A DNA stretch of 64,000 nt from positions 2,066,001-2,130,000 of the forward strand of contig NZ_QKWY01000001.1 in assembly GCF_003248355.1 (NCBI RefSeq), read 5' to 3'. Numbering within the stretch: position 1 is the stretch's first letter; each line of letters begins with the position of its first letter. Position numbers and translations under genes: made by a program. The notes under the pieces were generated by a model. It did no database searches. It worked only from the letters and a program-made list of their open reading frames with translations, and had not been told where the DNA came from. This document shows, piece after piece, positions 25,455-33,790 of the stretch. Source of the stretch: Streptomyces sp. AC1-42W. GTDB taxonomy: Bacteria > Actinomycetota > Actinomycetes > Streptomycetales > Streptomycetaceae.

Positions 25455-26975
25455 GTGTCCTCCTCCGCACCGCCCTCGCCCCCGTCCGCCCCCGCGTCCC
25501 GGCTGCGCGCCCTCAAGCCCGACTGGATCGCCGACCCCAGGGTCTGGCGCACCGAGATCCTCGGCGGCCTGGTCGTCGCGCTCGCCCTGATCCCGGAGGC
25601 GATCTCGTTCTCGATCATCGCCGGTGTGGACCCCGCGATCGGCCTGTTCGCCTCCTTCACGATGGCCGTCACGATCTCCGTCGTCGGCGGGCGCCGCGCG
25701 ATGATCTCCGCGGCCACGGGCGCCGTCGCCCTGGTCATCGCCCCGCTCAACCGGGAGCACGGCTTCGGCTACCTGATCGCCGCGGTGATCCTGGCCGGCC
25801 TCTTCCAGATCGTGCTCGGCGCCCTCGGCGTCGCCAAGCTCATGCGGTTCGTGCCGCGCTCCGTGATGACCGGCTTCGTCAACGCCCTGGCGATCCTGAT
25901 CTTCATGGCCCAGGTGCCCGAGATGCACGACGTGCCGTGGGCGGTCTACCCGCTGATCGCCGGCGGCCTGCTGCTGATGGTGTTCTTCCCGAAGGTCACC
26001 CGGGTGATCCCGGCGCCCCTGGTCTCCATCGTGATCCTGACCGTCACCACCGTGGCGGCCGGTATCGCGGTGCCGACGGTGGGCGACAAGGGCGAGCTGC
26101 CCTCCTCGCTCCCGGTGCCCGGCCTCCCCGACGTGCCCTTCACCCTGGACACGCTGACGACCATCGCCCCCTACGCCCTGGCGATGGCGCTGGTCGGCCT
26201 GATGGAGTCCCTGATGACCGCCCAGCTGGTCGACGACATCACGGACACCCGCTCCAACAAGACCCGCGAGTCCATCGGCCAGGGCGTCGCCAACATCGTC
26301 ACCGGCTTCTTCGGCGGCATGGGCGGGTGCGCCATGATCGGCCAGACGATGATCAACGTCCGCGTCTCCGGCGCGCGCACCCGCCTGTCCACCTTCCTGG
26401 CGGGCTCCTTCCTGATGGTGCTCTGCATCGCCTTCGGCCCGGTCGTCTCGGACATCCCGATGGCGGCCCTGGTCGCGGTCATGGTGATGGTCTCGTTCGC
26501 CACGTTCGACTGGCACTCCATCGCGCCGAAGACCCTGCGCCGGATGCCGGTGGGCGAGACGGCGGCCATGGTCATCACCGTCGCCGTCGTCGTCGCCACG
26601 TCCAACCTGGCGATCGGCGTCGTCGTCGGCTCGGTCACCGCCATGGTGATCTTCGCCCGGCGCGTCGCCCACCTCGCCGACGTCACCGCGGTCACCGACC
26701 CGGACGGCTCCCAGGTCGTCTACTCCGTCACCGGCGAACTCTTCTTCGCCTCCTCCAACGACCTGGTGACCCGCTTCGCCTACGCCACCGACCCGGACAA
26801 GGTCGTCATCGACCTCTCCGCCACCCACATCTGGGACGCCTCCTCGGTCGCGGCCCTGGACGCGATCGAGACGAAGTACGCCCAGCGCGGCAAGACGGTC
26901 GAAATAGTGGGCCTCAACCAACCGAGCGCCGCCCTGCACACCACCCTGAGCGGCGAACTCACCACCGGCCACTGA
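25455..26975 (+). CDS. SulP-family anion transporter with STAS domain
   Basis: A 506-residue protein starting at GTG 25455; the ribosome site is weak. The SulP core begins LGGLVVALALIPEAISFSII and contains about ten membrane helices, including GFFGGMGGCAMIGQTMINVR, a family hallmark. The C-terminal STAS domain (VIDLSATHIWDASSVAALDA) follows. It imports sulfate or another small anion such as bicarbonate, chloride or nitrate. The Cys-containing leader peptide upstream supports sulfate. It is transcribed alone. Confidence 0.92.
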   Translation: MSSSAPPSPPSAPASRLRALKPDWIADPRVWRTEILGGLVVALALIPEAISFSIIAGVDPAIGLFASFTMAVTISVVGGRRAMISAATGAVALVIAPLNREHGFGYLIAAVILAGLFQIVLGALGVAKLMRFVPRSVMTGFVNALAILIFMAQVPEMHDVPWAVYPLIAGGLLLMVFFPKVTRVIPAPLVSIVILTVTTVAAGIAVPTVGDKGELPSSLPVPGLPDVPFTLDTLTTIAPYALAMALVGLMESLMTAQLVDDITDTRSNKTRESIGQGVANIVTGFFGGMGGCAMIGQTMINVRVSGARTRLSTFLAGSFLMVLCIAFGPVVSDIPMAALVAVMVMVSFATFDWHSIAPKTLRRMPVGETAAMVITVAVVVATSNLAIGVVVGSVTAMVIFARRVAHLADVTAVTDPDGSQVVYSVTGELFFASSNDLVTRFAYATDPDKVVIDLSATHIWDASSVAALDAIETKYAQRGKTVEIVGLNQPSAALHTTLSGELTTGH

Positions 26976-27051
26976 GGGGGCGGCGCGGTGCCCGGGGCGG
27001 CGGCCGGGGGAGCGGCACCCGGCCCCGGGCCGCCGGGCCCCGTCGTCGCGC

Positions 27052-27312
27052 CTACCCCGCGACGGCCCCGTGCAGGAAGACGTCGACCAGCTCCCGCGGG
27101 GTCAGGTGCGGCTCGTCCTCCGTACGCGGCTGTGTGAACAGCAGCCCGAAGAAGAGCGCCGCGATCTGCTCCGGCGGCCGGCGCAGGGCGGCCCGGTCGG
27201 GCTCCAGTAACTCCGCCATGGCCGCGCGGACCATGGCCGACGACTCGTTGCGCCCCACCCCGCGCACCGCCTCGGCCACACACGCCTGCATCAGTTCGTC
27301 CTTGTCGGCGAA
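27052..27312 (-). pseudogene. TetR regulator truncated at its N-terminus
   Basis: The frame reads FADKDELMQACVAEAVRGVG onward to the stop at 27052. This is the end of a TetR DNA-binding domain (the DKDEL turn) plus part of the ligand domain. The helix-turn-helix itself is missing; upstream the frame meets the stop codon of the acetyltransferase gene at 27328. The remaining ATG at 27291 would give only 79 residues without DNA binding. The break marks the left edge of the accessory island. Confidence 0.75.
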
Positions 27313-27327
27313 GACCGAGGTCCTTCG

Positions 27328-27900
27328 TCAGCCCCGCCCCAGAAGCGCCCGCACCGACGAAGGCCCGCTGAACTCCTCCGCCAGGACGTCCATCAGCACC
27401 TCGTCGCAAACCTGCCCGAGCCAGTATCCGGCCTCCCGAAGCCGCCCCACGTGCTGGAACCCGGCACGCTCGTACGCCTTGATCCCGGCCGCGTTCGGGG
27501 CCAGCACCTTGAGCCACACCATGCGCAGGCTGGCCACGTGGAACGCGTAGTCGAGGGTCAGCCGAGTCGCCTCGACACCGAGCCCGCGCCCCCGGGCCTC
27601 GCGGGCCAGCATGACGACGAACTCGGCGGTACGCACGGAATCATCGGGCAGCAGGGTGGTTACCCCGACCGGTACGGGCTCGGCGCCGGCCAGGTCGTAA
27701 ACGGTGAAGCGGATGTTGGCCCCCCGGAGCTGGTGCTGCATCCCTTCGGCGCGGGCCTCCAGGGACTCGGGTACTTGGCGGCCGTAACCGATCATCAGGG
27801 TGGGGTCCTGCTCCCACTTCCAGTACGTCTCGACCAGATCGGCGCGATAGGGCCCGAGGCCGCAGGTCTCGGTGGTCAGCCACAGCGTCGGCTCAGTCAC
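27328..27900 (-). CDS. albT: GNAT acetyltransferase of the lasso peptide cluster (AlbT-like)
   Basis: A 190-residue GNAT of the RimJ/RimL type starting at GTG 27900, overlapping the end of the B gene by eight bases. It has the acetyl-CoA binding stretch VMLAREARGRGLGVEATRLT and the C-terminal AAGIKAYERAGFQHVGRLRE. As last gene of an A-C-B-T operon it would acetylate the lasso peptide, most likely the Lys at core position 10, before or after cyclisation. The same gene order and an acetylated Lys are known for albusnodin. Symbol assigned by that analogy. Confidence 0.85.
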   Translation of the reverse strand: MTEPTLWLTTETCGLGPYRADLVETYWKWEQDPTLMIGYGRQVPESLEARAEGMQHQLRGANIRFTVYDLAGAEPVPVGVTTLLPDDSVRTAEFVVMLAREARGRGLGVEATRLTLDYAFHVASLRMVWLKVLAPNAAGIKAYERAGFQHVGRLREAGYWLGQVCDEVLMDVLAEEFSGPSSVRALLGRG

Positions 27901-28450
27901 GGATGTCTCCGATCATCAGGGCGGGCGTGTAGAGAAGCGTGGAGCGCGGTTCGGCTGCAAGGGCTCCGTCGCCAGTCTGGACCCATGCGTGCAGGCGTAC
28001 GGGATCCGGCGCGACGCCGTGGCACCAGATCACGGACCGGCGCTGGAAGGCGAGGAGGAGTACGGCGGCGGCCGACTCCTCCAGACAAGCGGTTCGGGCC
28101 GGGGAGAACCAGGCGGCCCGGCGCACGGCGAGGACAGCACGCTCGGCCTGCTCGGGGGTAGCCGGGTGCGTGGTTGTCGAATCAGCTGTACGGATGGCGT
28201 CGATGAGACGTCGCATGGCGGATTCCTTCCTCCCCGCCGCTTTCACCGCCAGGACACAGGCGAGCGCAGCGGCTGCGGCGGAGCTCCACGCATTGCGGGG
28301 GACGGTGAGGCCTGCGGGGTGCTCGGTGCTGCCCCAGCTGGCCTTCGGCGCGATCGACGGGGCGGGCTCTGTGGGAATCAGGCAGCGCACGCCGCCGGTG
28401 TCGTAGTCGATGACGACCTGCACATGGCCGAAGTCGACGGACCGCTTCAT
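27893..28450 (-). CDS. albB: Lasso peptide leader peptidase (B2, transglutaminase-like)
   Basis: A 185-residue protein. ATG 28450 overlaps the stop of the cyclase gene (TAATG), which decides the start. The C-terminal two thirds match the lasso B2 peptidase fold, with catalytic Cys122 in SPARTACLEES and His154 in PVRLHAWVQTGDG. It would cut the precursor after the Glu at position -1. Most actinomycete clusters have a separate RRE protein (B1) that holds the leader. None is encoded here, and the short N-terminal beta region (GHVQVVIDYDTGGVRCLIP) is too small to be an obvious RRE. Confidence 0.85.
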   Translation of the reverse strand: MKRSVDFGHVQVVIDYDTGGVRCLIPTEPAPSIAPKASWGSTEHPAGLTVPRNAWSSAAAAALACVLAVKAAGRKESAMRRLIDAIRTADSTTTHPATPEQAERAVLAVRRAAWFSPARTACLEESAAAVLLLAFQRRSVIWCHGVAPDPVRLHAWVQTGDGALAAEPRSTLLYTPALMIGDIRD

Positions 28451-30246
28451 TACTCCACCTTTCCAGGGGCGGCGGCGTCCCACGCGGGATCAGGGGTGTG
28501 GGTGATGGTGTGCAACCAGGCGTCGGCAGCCAAGGCCTGCTCGATGTGCGCGAGCGGCATGGGGACCCCGGCGGCGGCGTGGCGGATCTGCTCACGGAAT
28601 CGCGTCGTGTCGATCAAGCCGAGCGCGGCCAGGTTCATGCCTCCGGTGTCGAGGAGTTGGGGAAGGGCGGCGCGCAGTCCGCCGTAGTGGTCTGCCTCGA
28701 AGGCCCCCTTCGTGATACGGGCCACAAGTTCGGCTGGGAGGAGATCGGCGAACGCCTGCTTCAGCACCGGCTTGTAGGCGTAGAGAGGGGGACGCAGATC
28801 GACTGGGGTCCTCAGCACCGCGTCGACCACGGAGGCATCAAGGAATGGATTGTGCAGATCGATGCCGCAGGCGTCTGCCAGCTCGGCGTCGGACACCGCA
28901 GTGCGTGCCACTTCGCGGATCTCATCAACGAGGATGCGTACCGAGGTGTCCAGGCCCGGCAGAGGGGCGGGCGCGGCAGCGTAGTCCTCGGCGGCCTCGG
29001 TGAGGAGACGTACGGCGGAAGACTCCGCCCATGCCGGTACGGGCAGGGTGGAGAACCACCTGACATCACCCCGAGTCGGCTTGACCCCGCTGGTCAGCTC
29101 GGTGGTGAGTGTTGCCGAGGCGCCCTCGCGGGTGATGGCCGTCATCATCGATGCGGAGCGAAGCAGTGGGACGACGGCGATGTGTCGAAGCCGAGCCCAC
29201 CCGAATGCCTCGCGGACCGCGCGGGTGCAGCGACGATGGCGCAGGAGATCGGCGAGCTGGGCCGGCGGCTGGAAGAGGACGCTGTCCCCGCCGTCGCCGG
29301 TCAGATGACTACGGGTGCCGAGTTCGCGGCGCATCCAGCGGAATTGGGCCAGGAGTCGGGTCTGCGTGAGCGTGGAAGGCGCGGGTTCGTCGGTCACGGG
29401 GAGGTCGGTGAGGTTGGTGTACGGCCGGTGTTCATCGCCGAGGGGGAGCAGGTGGTGGCGGAGCCTGCCGTCGGAGGCCGCAGCGGTGAGCCGGGCGTAA
29501 TGGAGGTCGGCGCCGTCGAGGACACCACGGGGGTGGACGGTGACAGCGTTCACCGGATCCGGCGCGGTGCGGGAAGCGAGGATGGCGATCGTGGAGGAGT
29601 CGAGACCACCGGAAAGGTCGCTCGACAGAGCCGGGTCGGTGTCGGCGCGTAGACGTACGGCGGCAGTGAGGGCGTTACGCAGGTGCGGTGGCGGCCCGTC
29701 GAGGGGGTCGGGGCACCACGTGGTGCTGTGCGTGTACCGGTCTCCGGTGGCGGGCAGTTCGATGCGGCTGCCGGGTGGGAGCTGTTCGACTCCGGCGAAG
29801 TACGTACGGCCAGTGGCCAATACGGGCACGGATGGAGCGAGGAACGCGCATGCCAGACGCTTGGTGTCGACGTGAGCGCCCGCCAGGGCGCCGAGGTAGC
29901 GGGCCGACGTCGACCACGCCCAGGTCCCCTGCCAGGCGACCGCGTACAGGGGCAGTGCGGCGGCCGGGTCGGTGTGGAGGACCAGCCCGTGTGCCAGCTC
30001 TTCCAGCACCGCGTAGGCACCCGGCCACTGCCAGGTTGCGCGGGTGGGCACTGGGCACTCGGCCAGGGCCTGTACCTCTTCGGCGGTGGCTGCGCACAAG
30101 CCGATGACATGGACGCGACGGCCGGGCCGCCGCGCTGTGCGGACGGGGATGCTGCCGAGCCGCCACAGAGATGACGTGGCGAAGCTCTCCGCGCCGAGTG
30201 GGCGAGGAAGGTTGGGTCGGGTGGTGCTGAATCCGCCGACGGGCAA
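28450..30246 (-). CDS. albC: Lasso cyclase (asparagine synthetase-like, C protein)
   Basis: A 598-residue protein. The TTG at 30246 is chosen because GGAGG lies five bases upstream; the frame is open 23 codons further, but only into the precursor gene side. The N-terminal domain is a degenerate glutamine-amidotransferase fold without the catalytic Cys. The synthetase domain has the ATP-binding SSDLSGGLDSSTIAILASR (near residue 215) and the C-terminal PLYAYKPVLKQAFADLLPAE. It activates the side chain of the ring acid (Asp at core position 9) with ATP and joins it to the N-terminus of Gly1. It starts 72 bases after the precursor stop. Confidence 0.9.
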   Translation of the reverse strand: MPVGGFSTTRPNLPRPLGAESFATSSLWRLGSIPVRTARRPGRRVHVIGLCAATAEEVQALAECPVPTRATWQWPGAYAVLEELAHGLVLHTDPAAALPLYAVAWQGTWAWSTSARYLGALAGAHVDTKRLACAFLAPSVPVLATGRTYFAGVEQLPPGSRIELPATGDRYTHSTTWCPDPLDGPPPHLRNALTAAVRLRADTDPALSSDLSGGLDSSTIAILASRTAPDPVNAVTVHPRGVLDGADLHYARLTAAASDGRLRHHLLPLGDEHRPYTNLTDLPVTDEPAPSTLTQTRLLAQFRWMRRELGTRSHLTGDGGDSVLFQPPAQLADLLRHRRCTRAVREAFGWARLRHIAVVPLLRSASMMTAITREGASATLTTELTSGVKPTRGDVRWFSTLPVPAWAESSAVRLLTEAAEDYAAAPAPLPGLDTSVRILVDEIREVARTAVSDAELADACGIDLHNPFLDASVVDAVLRTPVDLRPPLYAYKPVLKQAFADLLPAELVARITKGAFEADHYGGLRAALPQLLDTGGMNLAALGLIDTTRFREQIRHAAAGVPMPLAHIEQALAADAWLHTITHTPDPAWDAAAPGKVE

Positions 30247-30318
30247 CGTGTCCTCCAGATCTTGCGAAGGGGGTGCGGCCCCGACCCGAAGGCTGGGACC
30301 GCACCTCTGCGGCAAGGG

Positions 30319-30459
30319 TCAGCAGTTGTATGCGCGGCGCTTGTCCTCCGACTGTCCGCCGCCTTGGCCCTCGGTCAGCTCGGCGACGTCGCCGAGGTCG
30401 ACCGCCACCGGCTTCCTGCCGGGAGTGGTGGTGCCGTTCTCGTTGCTGGTGTCGATCAT
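30319..30459 (-). CDS. albA: Albusnodin-type lasso peptide precursor
   Basis: A 46-residue precursor with ATG at 30459 and an AAGGAG site. The leader (residues 1-30) ends DLGDVAELTE, with the required Thr at -2, Gly at -8 and Pro at -14; the usual Tyr at -17 is replaced. The core (31-46) is GQGGGQSEDKRRAYNC. Gly1 and Asp9 are spaced for a nine-membered macrolactam, Lys10 follows the ring, and a single Cys ends the chain. As I remember it, this is the core of albusnodin, an acetylated lasso peptide of Streptomyces albus. The gene is the first of the operon. Confidence 0.9.
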   Translation of the reverse strand: MIDTSNENGTTTPGRKPVAVDLGDVAELTEGQGGGQSEDKRRAYNC

Positions 30460-30822
30460 GGTGATGCTCCTTCGATGGATGCGCGAGTGCTGCTTGGTGG
30501 TGCCTCCACCCGGGGCCGGTGATCCAGCGGGGCGGAAGTTGGTGGGCTGTCGCTGTCTCATGGGATGAGCTGAAGGTTGTCCGCCGACGTCGTCCACTCG
30601 ACCCCGGATGCGGGCCGCACTACGGACAGGGCGTGGTCGCTGCTGAGGGGGAGCGGGCCCGGAGCGTTCTTCGACTTCCGGGGCGTGTGATCAGTCAACG
30701 ACCGTCAGGCGGCTGTGGACAGGAAAGGTCGCAGCCGATTCGCCCAAGACCAAGCGGAAAACTTTACGTTCGCATGACCCGGCGGCTGTTCCGGGCGTAC
30801 CGGCCCGGCTACGTTCTGTCGC
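30460..30822. promoter_or_regulatory. Divergent promoter region of the lasso operon and regulator gene
   Basis: 363 bases between albA (minus) and the TTA-containing regulator (plus). The stretch is less GC-rich near 30745-30785 (GGAAAACTTTACGTTCGCAT), where promoter elements for the regulator would lie. No repeat long enough to call an operator is visible. Confidence 0.4.
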
Positions 30823-32064
30823 ATGGGAGCGAACGTCATCCTGAGAGGCCGGATGAATGAACTCGGCCTGACGCAGGACGAATTAGCACGACAGATGAAT
30901 ATCGCGCTCGAAGAAATCGGGGGGAGGCCGGGGGATGTGTCCGCGCGGACGGTGCGCAATCTTCTCAACGGCAGCACCCGCCGGCCGATCGGCCGCACAT
31001 GCGCCGCACTCGAAGCGGTATTCGGGTGCCCCGTAGCGGATTTGGGGTTCGTCCCACCACGCACCGCCGTACGAGCGGAGGACTCAGTGCACCGCCGCAA
31101 TTTCCTTGTCGCGGCGACCGGAACCGCCGTCGCCGCCGCTGCCCCGCCACGCCCCACGCGGCTGGGGCATGCCGACGCCGACCGGTTTCGTCTGGAGTAC
31201 ACCGAGCTGCTGCGCGGTGACGCGCGGCTCGGCGGGGCGGGGAAGATCGAGAACAAGGCCATCGAGCTCGCGTCGCGCATCCAGTCGTCGCTCGCCCGCG
31301 GAGGCGCCTCGGACCACGTGAGGCGCCAGCTGTACCGGCTCGCCTCCGATGCCACCTGTCTGGCGGCCTTCGCCGCCATCGACGCCCGTGCTCCGCAGCG
31401 TGCCCGCTCTCACCTCGGCCAGGCACTCCCCCTTGCGGGCCTGGCGCGCGAGGGGGAGGCCATGTACCGCGTGTGGGACCACCTGATGCTCACCTCCAGC
31501 CAACGCGAGAACCACGCCGAGGCGGCGGCCGGTGCCGAGGTCATGAAGCGGTCCTCGACCGCTCGGCGCGACCCGCTGTACGCGTCGCTGGGGCACATGC
31601 GGCACGCCAACGCCCTGGCCAGGTTGCATCGGCCCACCGAATCCCTGCGTGCCATGAGCTTCGCGGAGAGGACGTTCGGACGCGCCGACGGCGTACAGCC
31701 CTCCGCGTGGATCTCGTTCTACAACCGAGCCGAATTCGACGCCCTGTCGTCGTACGTCTGGACCGCACTGGGAGAAGACGAGCGGGCCGAGTCCTGCCTC
31801 CACCGCACTCTTGCGGCGATCCCCGACGACATGGTCCGCAACAAGGCCCTCTACACGGCGCACCTGTCGCTCGCCCAGGCGAGGCAGGGAGAGGTGGAGC
31901 TCGCCGCCGGAACAGGACGCCGCGCGTACGAGATGCTGCTGCCGGCGTCCGGATCGCTGCGCACGACGAGGACGCTCGCCGTCACTCGCCAAGTCATCGA
32001 GGCCACAGGCACGAAGGCGCCCGAGGTCGTGAGCTGGATCGAGGAGTCACGCCGATGGATCTGA
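30823..32064 (+). CDS. XRE-type regulator with TPR-like C-terminus and a TTA codon
   Basis: A 413-residue protein. Residues 1-75 are an XRE helix-turn-helix (MNELGLTQDELARQMN, then RTVRNLLNGSTRRPIGRTCA). A linker with RRNFLVAATG resembles a twin-Arg motif but lies inside a cytoplasmic regulator. The rest is helical TPR-like repeats (RSHLGQALPLAGLAREGEAM onward). Codon 21 (30883-30885) is TTA, the Leu codon that needs the bldA tRNA, so translation is expected late in growth. It is divergent from the lasso precursor and overlaps the next GNAT gene by 10 bases. It could control the lasso operon, the GNAT, or both. Confidence 0.85.
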   Translation: MGANVILRGRMNELGLTQDELARQMNIALEEIGGRPGDVSARTVRNLLNGSTRRPIGRTCAALEAVFGCPVADLGFVPPRTAVRAEDSVHRRNFLVAATGTAVAAAAPPRPTRLGHADADRFRLEYTELLRGDARLGGAGKIENKAIELASRIQSSLARGGASDHVRRQLYRLASDATCLAAFAAIDARAPQRARSHLGQALPLAGLAREGEAMYRVWDHLMLTSSQRENHAEAAAGAEVMKRSSTARRDPLYASLGHMRHANALARLHRPTESLRAMSFAERTFGRADGVQPSAWISFYNRAEFDALSSYVWTALGEDERAESCLHRTLAAIPDDMVRNKALYTAHLSLAQARQGEVELAAGTGRRAYEMLLPASGSLRTTRTLAVTRQVIEATGTKAPEVVSWIEESRRWI

Positions 32065-32567
32065 AAACGTACACGCACGCCGACGCCCCGGACGTGCGCT
32101 CCCTGCTCCTGGACATACACGACGAGGTCTACGCGAACGAGCCCGACCCGTTCCACTCACGCGAGCGGTTCTCGTACTACGTCGACCTGTGGACCGGGCG
32201 CGAGGACTGGCTGTGCGTCTCGGGCTGGGAGGACGGTGAAGCGGTCGGGTACGCGTACGGTTCGCGCTTCAAGCCGGGCGGCTGGTGGAAGGGCGCGGAC
32301 CGGCCCAGGGGTGTGCGCGGCCGCATCTTCGCTCTGTCCGAGCTGATGGTGGTGCCCCAGTGGCAGGGGACCGGCCGGGCGCGGCAGATCCACGACGCGC
32401 TGATCCGATCGGTCGAGGTCGACTTCGTGACGCTCCTGGTCGACTCCGCCCACCCGAGGGTGCAAGCGCTGTACGAGAAGTGGGGCTACCAGAAGCGGGA
32501 CGAGGCCAAGCCCTCCGAGGACTCCCCGCTGTACGCGGTCATGGTCAGGACGCTGGGAGAGAGCTAG
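32055..32567 (+). CDS. GNAT acetyltransferase
   Basis: A 170-residue GNAT from ATG 32055, overlapping the regulator by 10 bases. It has the acetyl-CoA site MVVPQWQGTGRARQIHDALI and the C-terminal HPRVQALYEKWGYQKRDE. The substrate is unknown; similar enzymes acetylate aminoglycosides, amino acids or polyamines. It is co-transcribed with the regulator and convergent with the NUDIX gene, so it is distinct from the lasso acetyltransferase. Confidence 0.88.
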   Translation: MDLKTYTHADAPDVRSLLLDIHDEVYANEPDPFHSRERFSYYVDLWTGREDWLCVSGWEDGEAVGYAYGSRFKPGGWWKGADRPRGVRGRIFALSELMVVPQWQGTGRARQIHDALIRSVEVDFVTLLVDSAHPRVQALYEKWGYQKRDEAKPSEDSPLYAVMVRTLGES

Positions 32568-32608
32568 TACGAGCGCTACCACGCTTGGCGGGGGCAGGGA
32601 TACGGTCG

Positions 32609-33094
32609 TCAACTCTCCAAGTAGGCGATGGTCCCGGTACGCCGGGCGTCATCGGTCGCTTTGAGGCGGGCGAAGCTGTATGGAGACATGACTCCCTCCC
32701 ACTCCTCCAGGGTGAGCGCCCTCAGCTTGGTGTGCTCGTTCGGGTCGAGGATGATGGCGTTGATCTGCTCGTCGGTGAGTCGGCCACCGTTGAAGATCAC
32801 GCCGAACTTGTTGAGCGGCCAGTTCGCGCCCTGGCTGATGAAGTGAAATGCGAGGAGCTTCCTCTCGCCTGCGAAGGCGATGCCCGTCTCCTCGCCGCAC
32901 TCGCGCAGCGCGCACTCCCACGGGGTCTCACCCGGGTCCATGTTCCCGCCGGGCCACTGCCAGGTCTCCGCACTGAGGACAGAACGGAGCTGGATGGGGC
33001 GACCCGCGGTGTCGGTGAAGTAGAAGCCCGCGTACGAGGTTGCGTTGGCGATCGTCTTGACGTACTGCTCAGGCGGGAGCCAGGGCGAGCTCAT
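32609..33094 (-). CDS. NUDIX hydrolase
   Basis: A 161-residue protein from ATG 33094, which forms an ATGA overlap with the upstream deacetylase stop and has GGAAGG before it. An in-frame start 24 bases further up is less likely. The NUDIX box is complete: GGNMDPGETPWECALRECGE followed by ETG, with the Glu residues that bind Mg2+. It would hydrolyse a nucleoside diphosphate-linked compound. It is the last gene of the nine-gene minus-strand operon. Confidence 0.9.
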   Translation of the reverse strand: MSSPWLPPEQYVKTIANATSYAGFYFTDTAGRPIQLRSVLSAETWQWPGGNMDPGETPWECALRECGEETGIAFAGERKLLAFHFISQGANWPLNKFGVIFNGGRLTDEQINAIILDPNEHTKLRALTLEEWEGVMSPYSFARLKATDDARRTGTIAYLES

Positions 33095-33780
33095 GCGGGT
33101 CCTTCCGTTGAGGGGCATTGTTGGAACGGATCTTCCCGGCCTGCGAACTCGATTTTTCTAGCTGTGCGGAAGAGCTCGGCGGAGTTCGTCCCCGGAGGGA
33201 AGCGCTTGACTACGCGGTGATGTACGTGCTGTCGGTACACGACCTCGGCGAGCTTGCGGAAGACGTCCATGTCGAGTTGCTGTTGCGAGGCGAAGCACCT
33301 CAGAGCCCTTGCTTTGAGGTCCAGGAGTTCCGGGGTGCCCATGAAGATCTTGGTGGGCTCGAACCCGATGCTGTAGGGGGAGCGGAAGTAGATCAGGTTG
33401 TTGGCGGCGCGTAGGGCGACGGTCGTGACCTCCTGCGCGGTGACGCGGTGGTCGAGGTGCTGGTCGTCGGGAAAGTGCGTGTAGACGACGTCCGGGCGGG
33501 TCTTGTCCAGGAGCTTGACGAGGTCGCTGTTGATCTTGCCGCGATTCTCGACGAACCGGGTGTCGGGGATGTTCGAGAAGCTGTAGTTCTGCACGCCCAG
33601 GATCGCGCCGGCGGCCAGGCACTCGTCCCTGCGCTCCGGGGCGCCGTCCGGTCCGGGTGCCCCGGTGGTGAGGCAGTGGACCCGGACGCGTGCTCCCTGC
33701 CTCGCGTACTCGTGGATGCGCATCCCCATGGCTATCTCGGCGTCGTCGGGGTGTGCTACGACGATGAGGACGGTCGTCAT
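33091..33780 (-). CDS. PIG-L/LmbE-type N-deacetylase
   Basis: A 229-residue protein with ATG at 33780. The PIG-L signature VLIVVAHPDDAEIAMG and the second zinc motif FPDDQHLDHRVTAQEV are both intact. Members remove acetyl groups from N-acetylglucosamine-containing compounds such as mycothiol precursors or antibiotic intermediates. It starts 10 bases after the APH gene and overlaps the NUDIX gene. An acetyltransferase and a deacetylase in one operon could form an acetylation-protection cycle (inference). Confidence 0.9.
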   Translation of the reverse strand: MTTVLIVVAHPDDAEIAMGMRIHEYARQGARVRVHCLTTGAPGPDGAPERRDECLAAGAILGVQNYSFSNIPDTRFVENRGKINSDLVKLLDKTRPDVVYTHFPDDQHLDHRVTAQEVTTVALRAANNLIYFRSPYSIGFEPTKIFMGTPELLDLKARALRCFASQQQLDMDVFRKLAEVVYRQHVHHRVVKRFPPGTNSAELFRTARKIEFAGREDPFQQCPSTEGPA

Positions 33781-33790
33781 CAGGCCGCCC

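Noticed and set aside
27890..30315. Plus-strand frames over the lasso genes
   Set aside because: They lack ribosome sites and known motifs; the minus-strand genes have strong family motifs.
30823..31160. Tat signal peptide in the XRE regulator (RRNFLVAATG)
   Set aside because: It lies after the DNA-binding domain; similar stretches are common in this regulator family and are not export signals.
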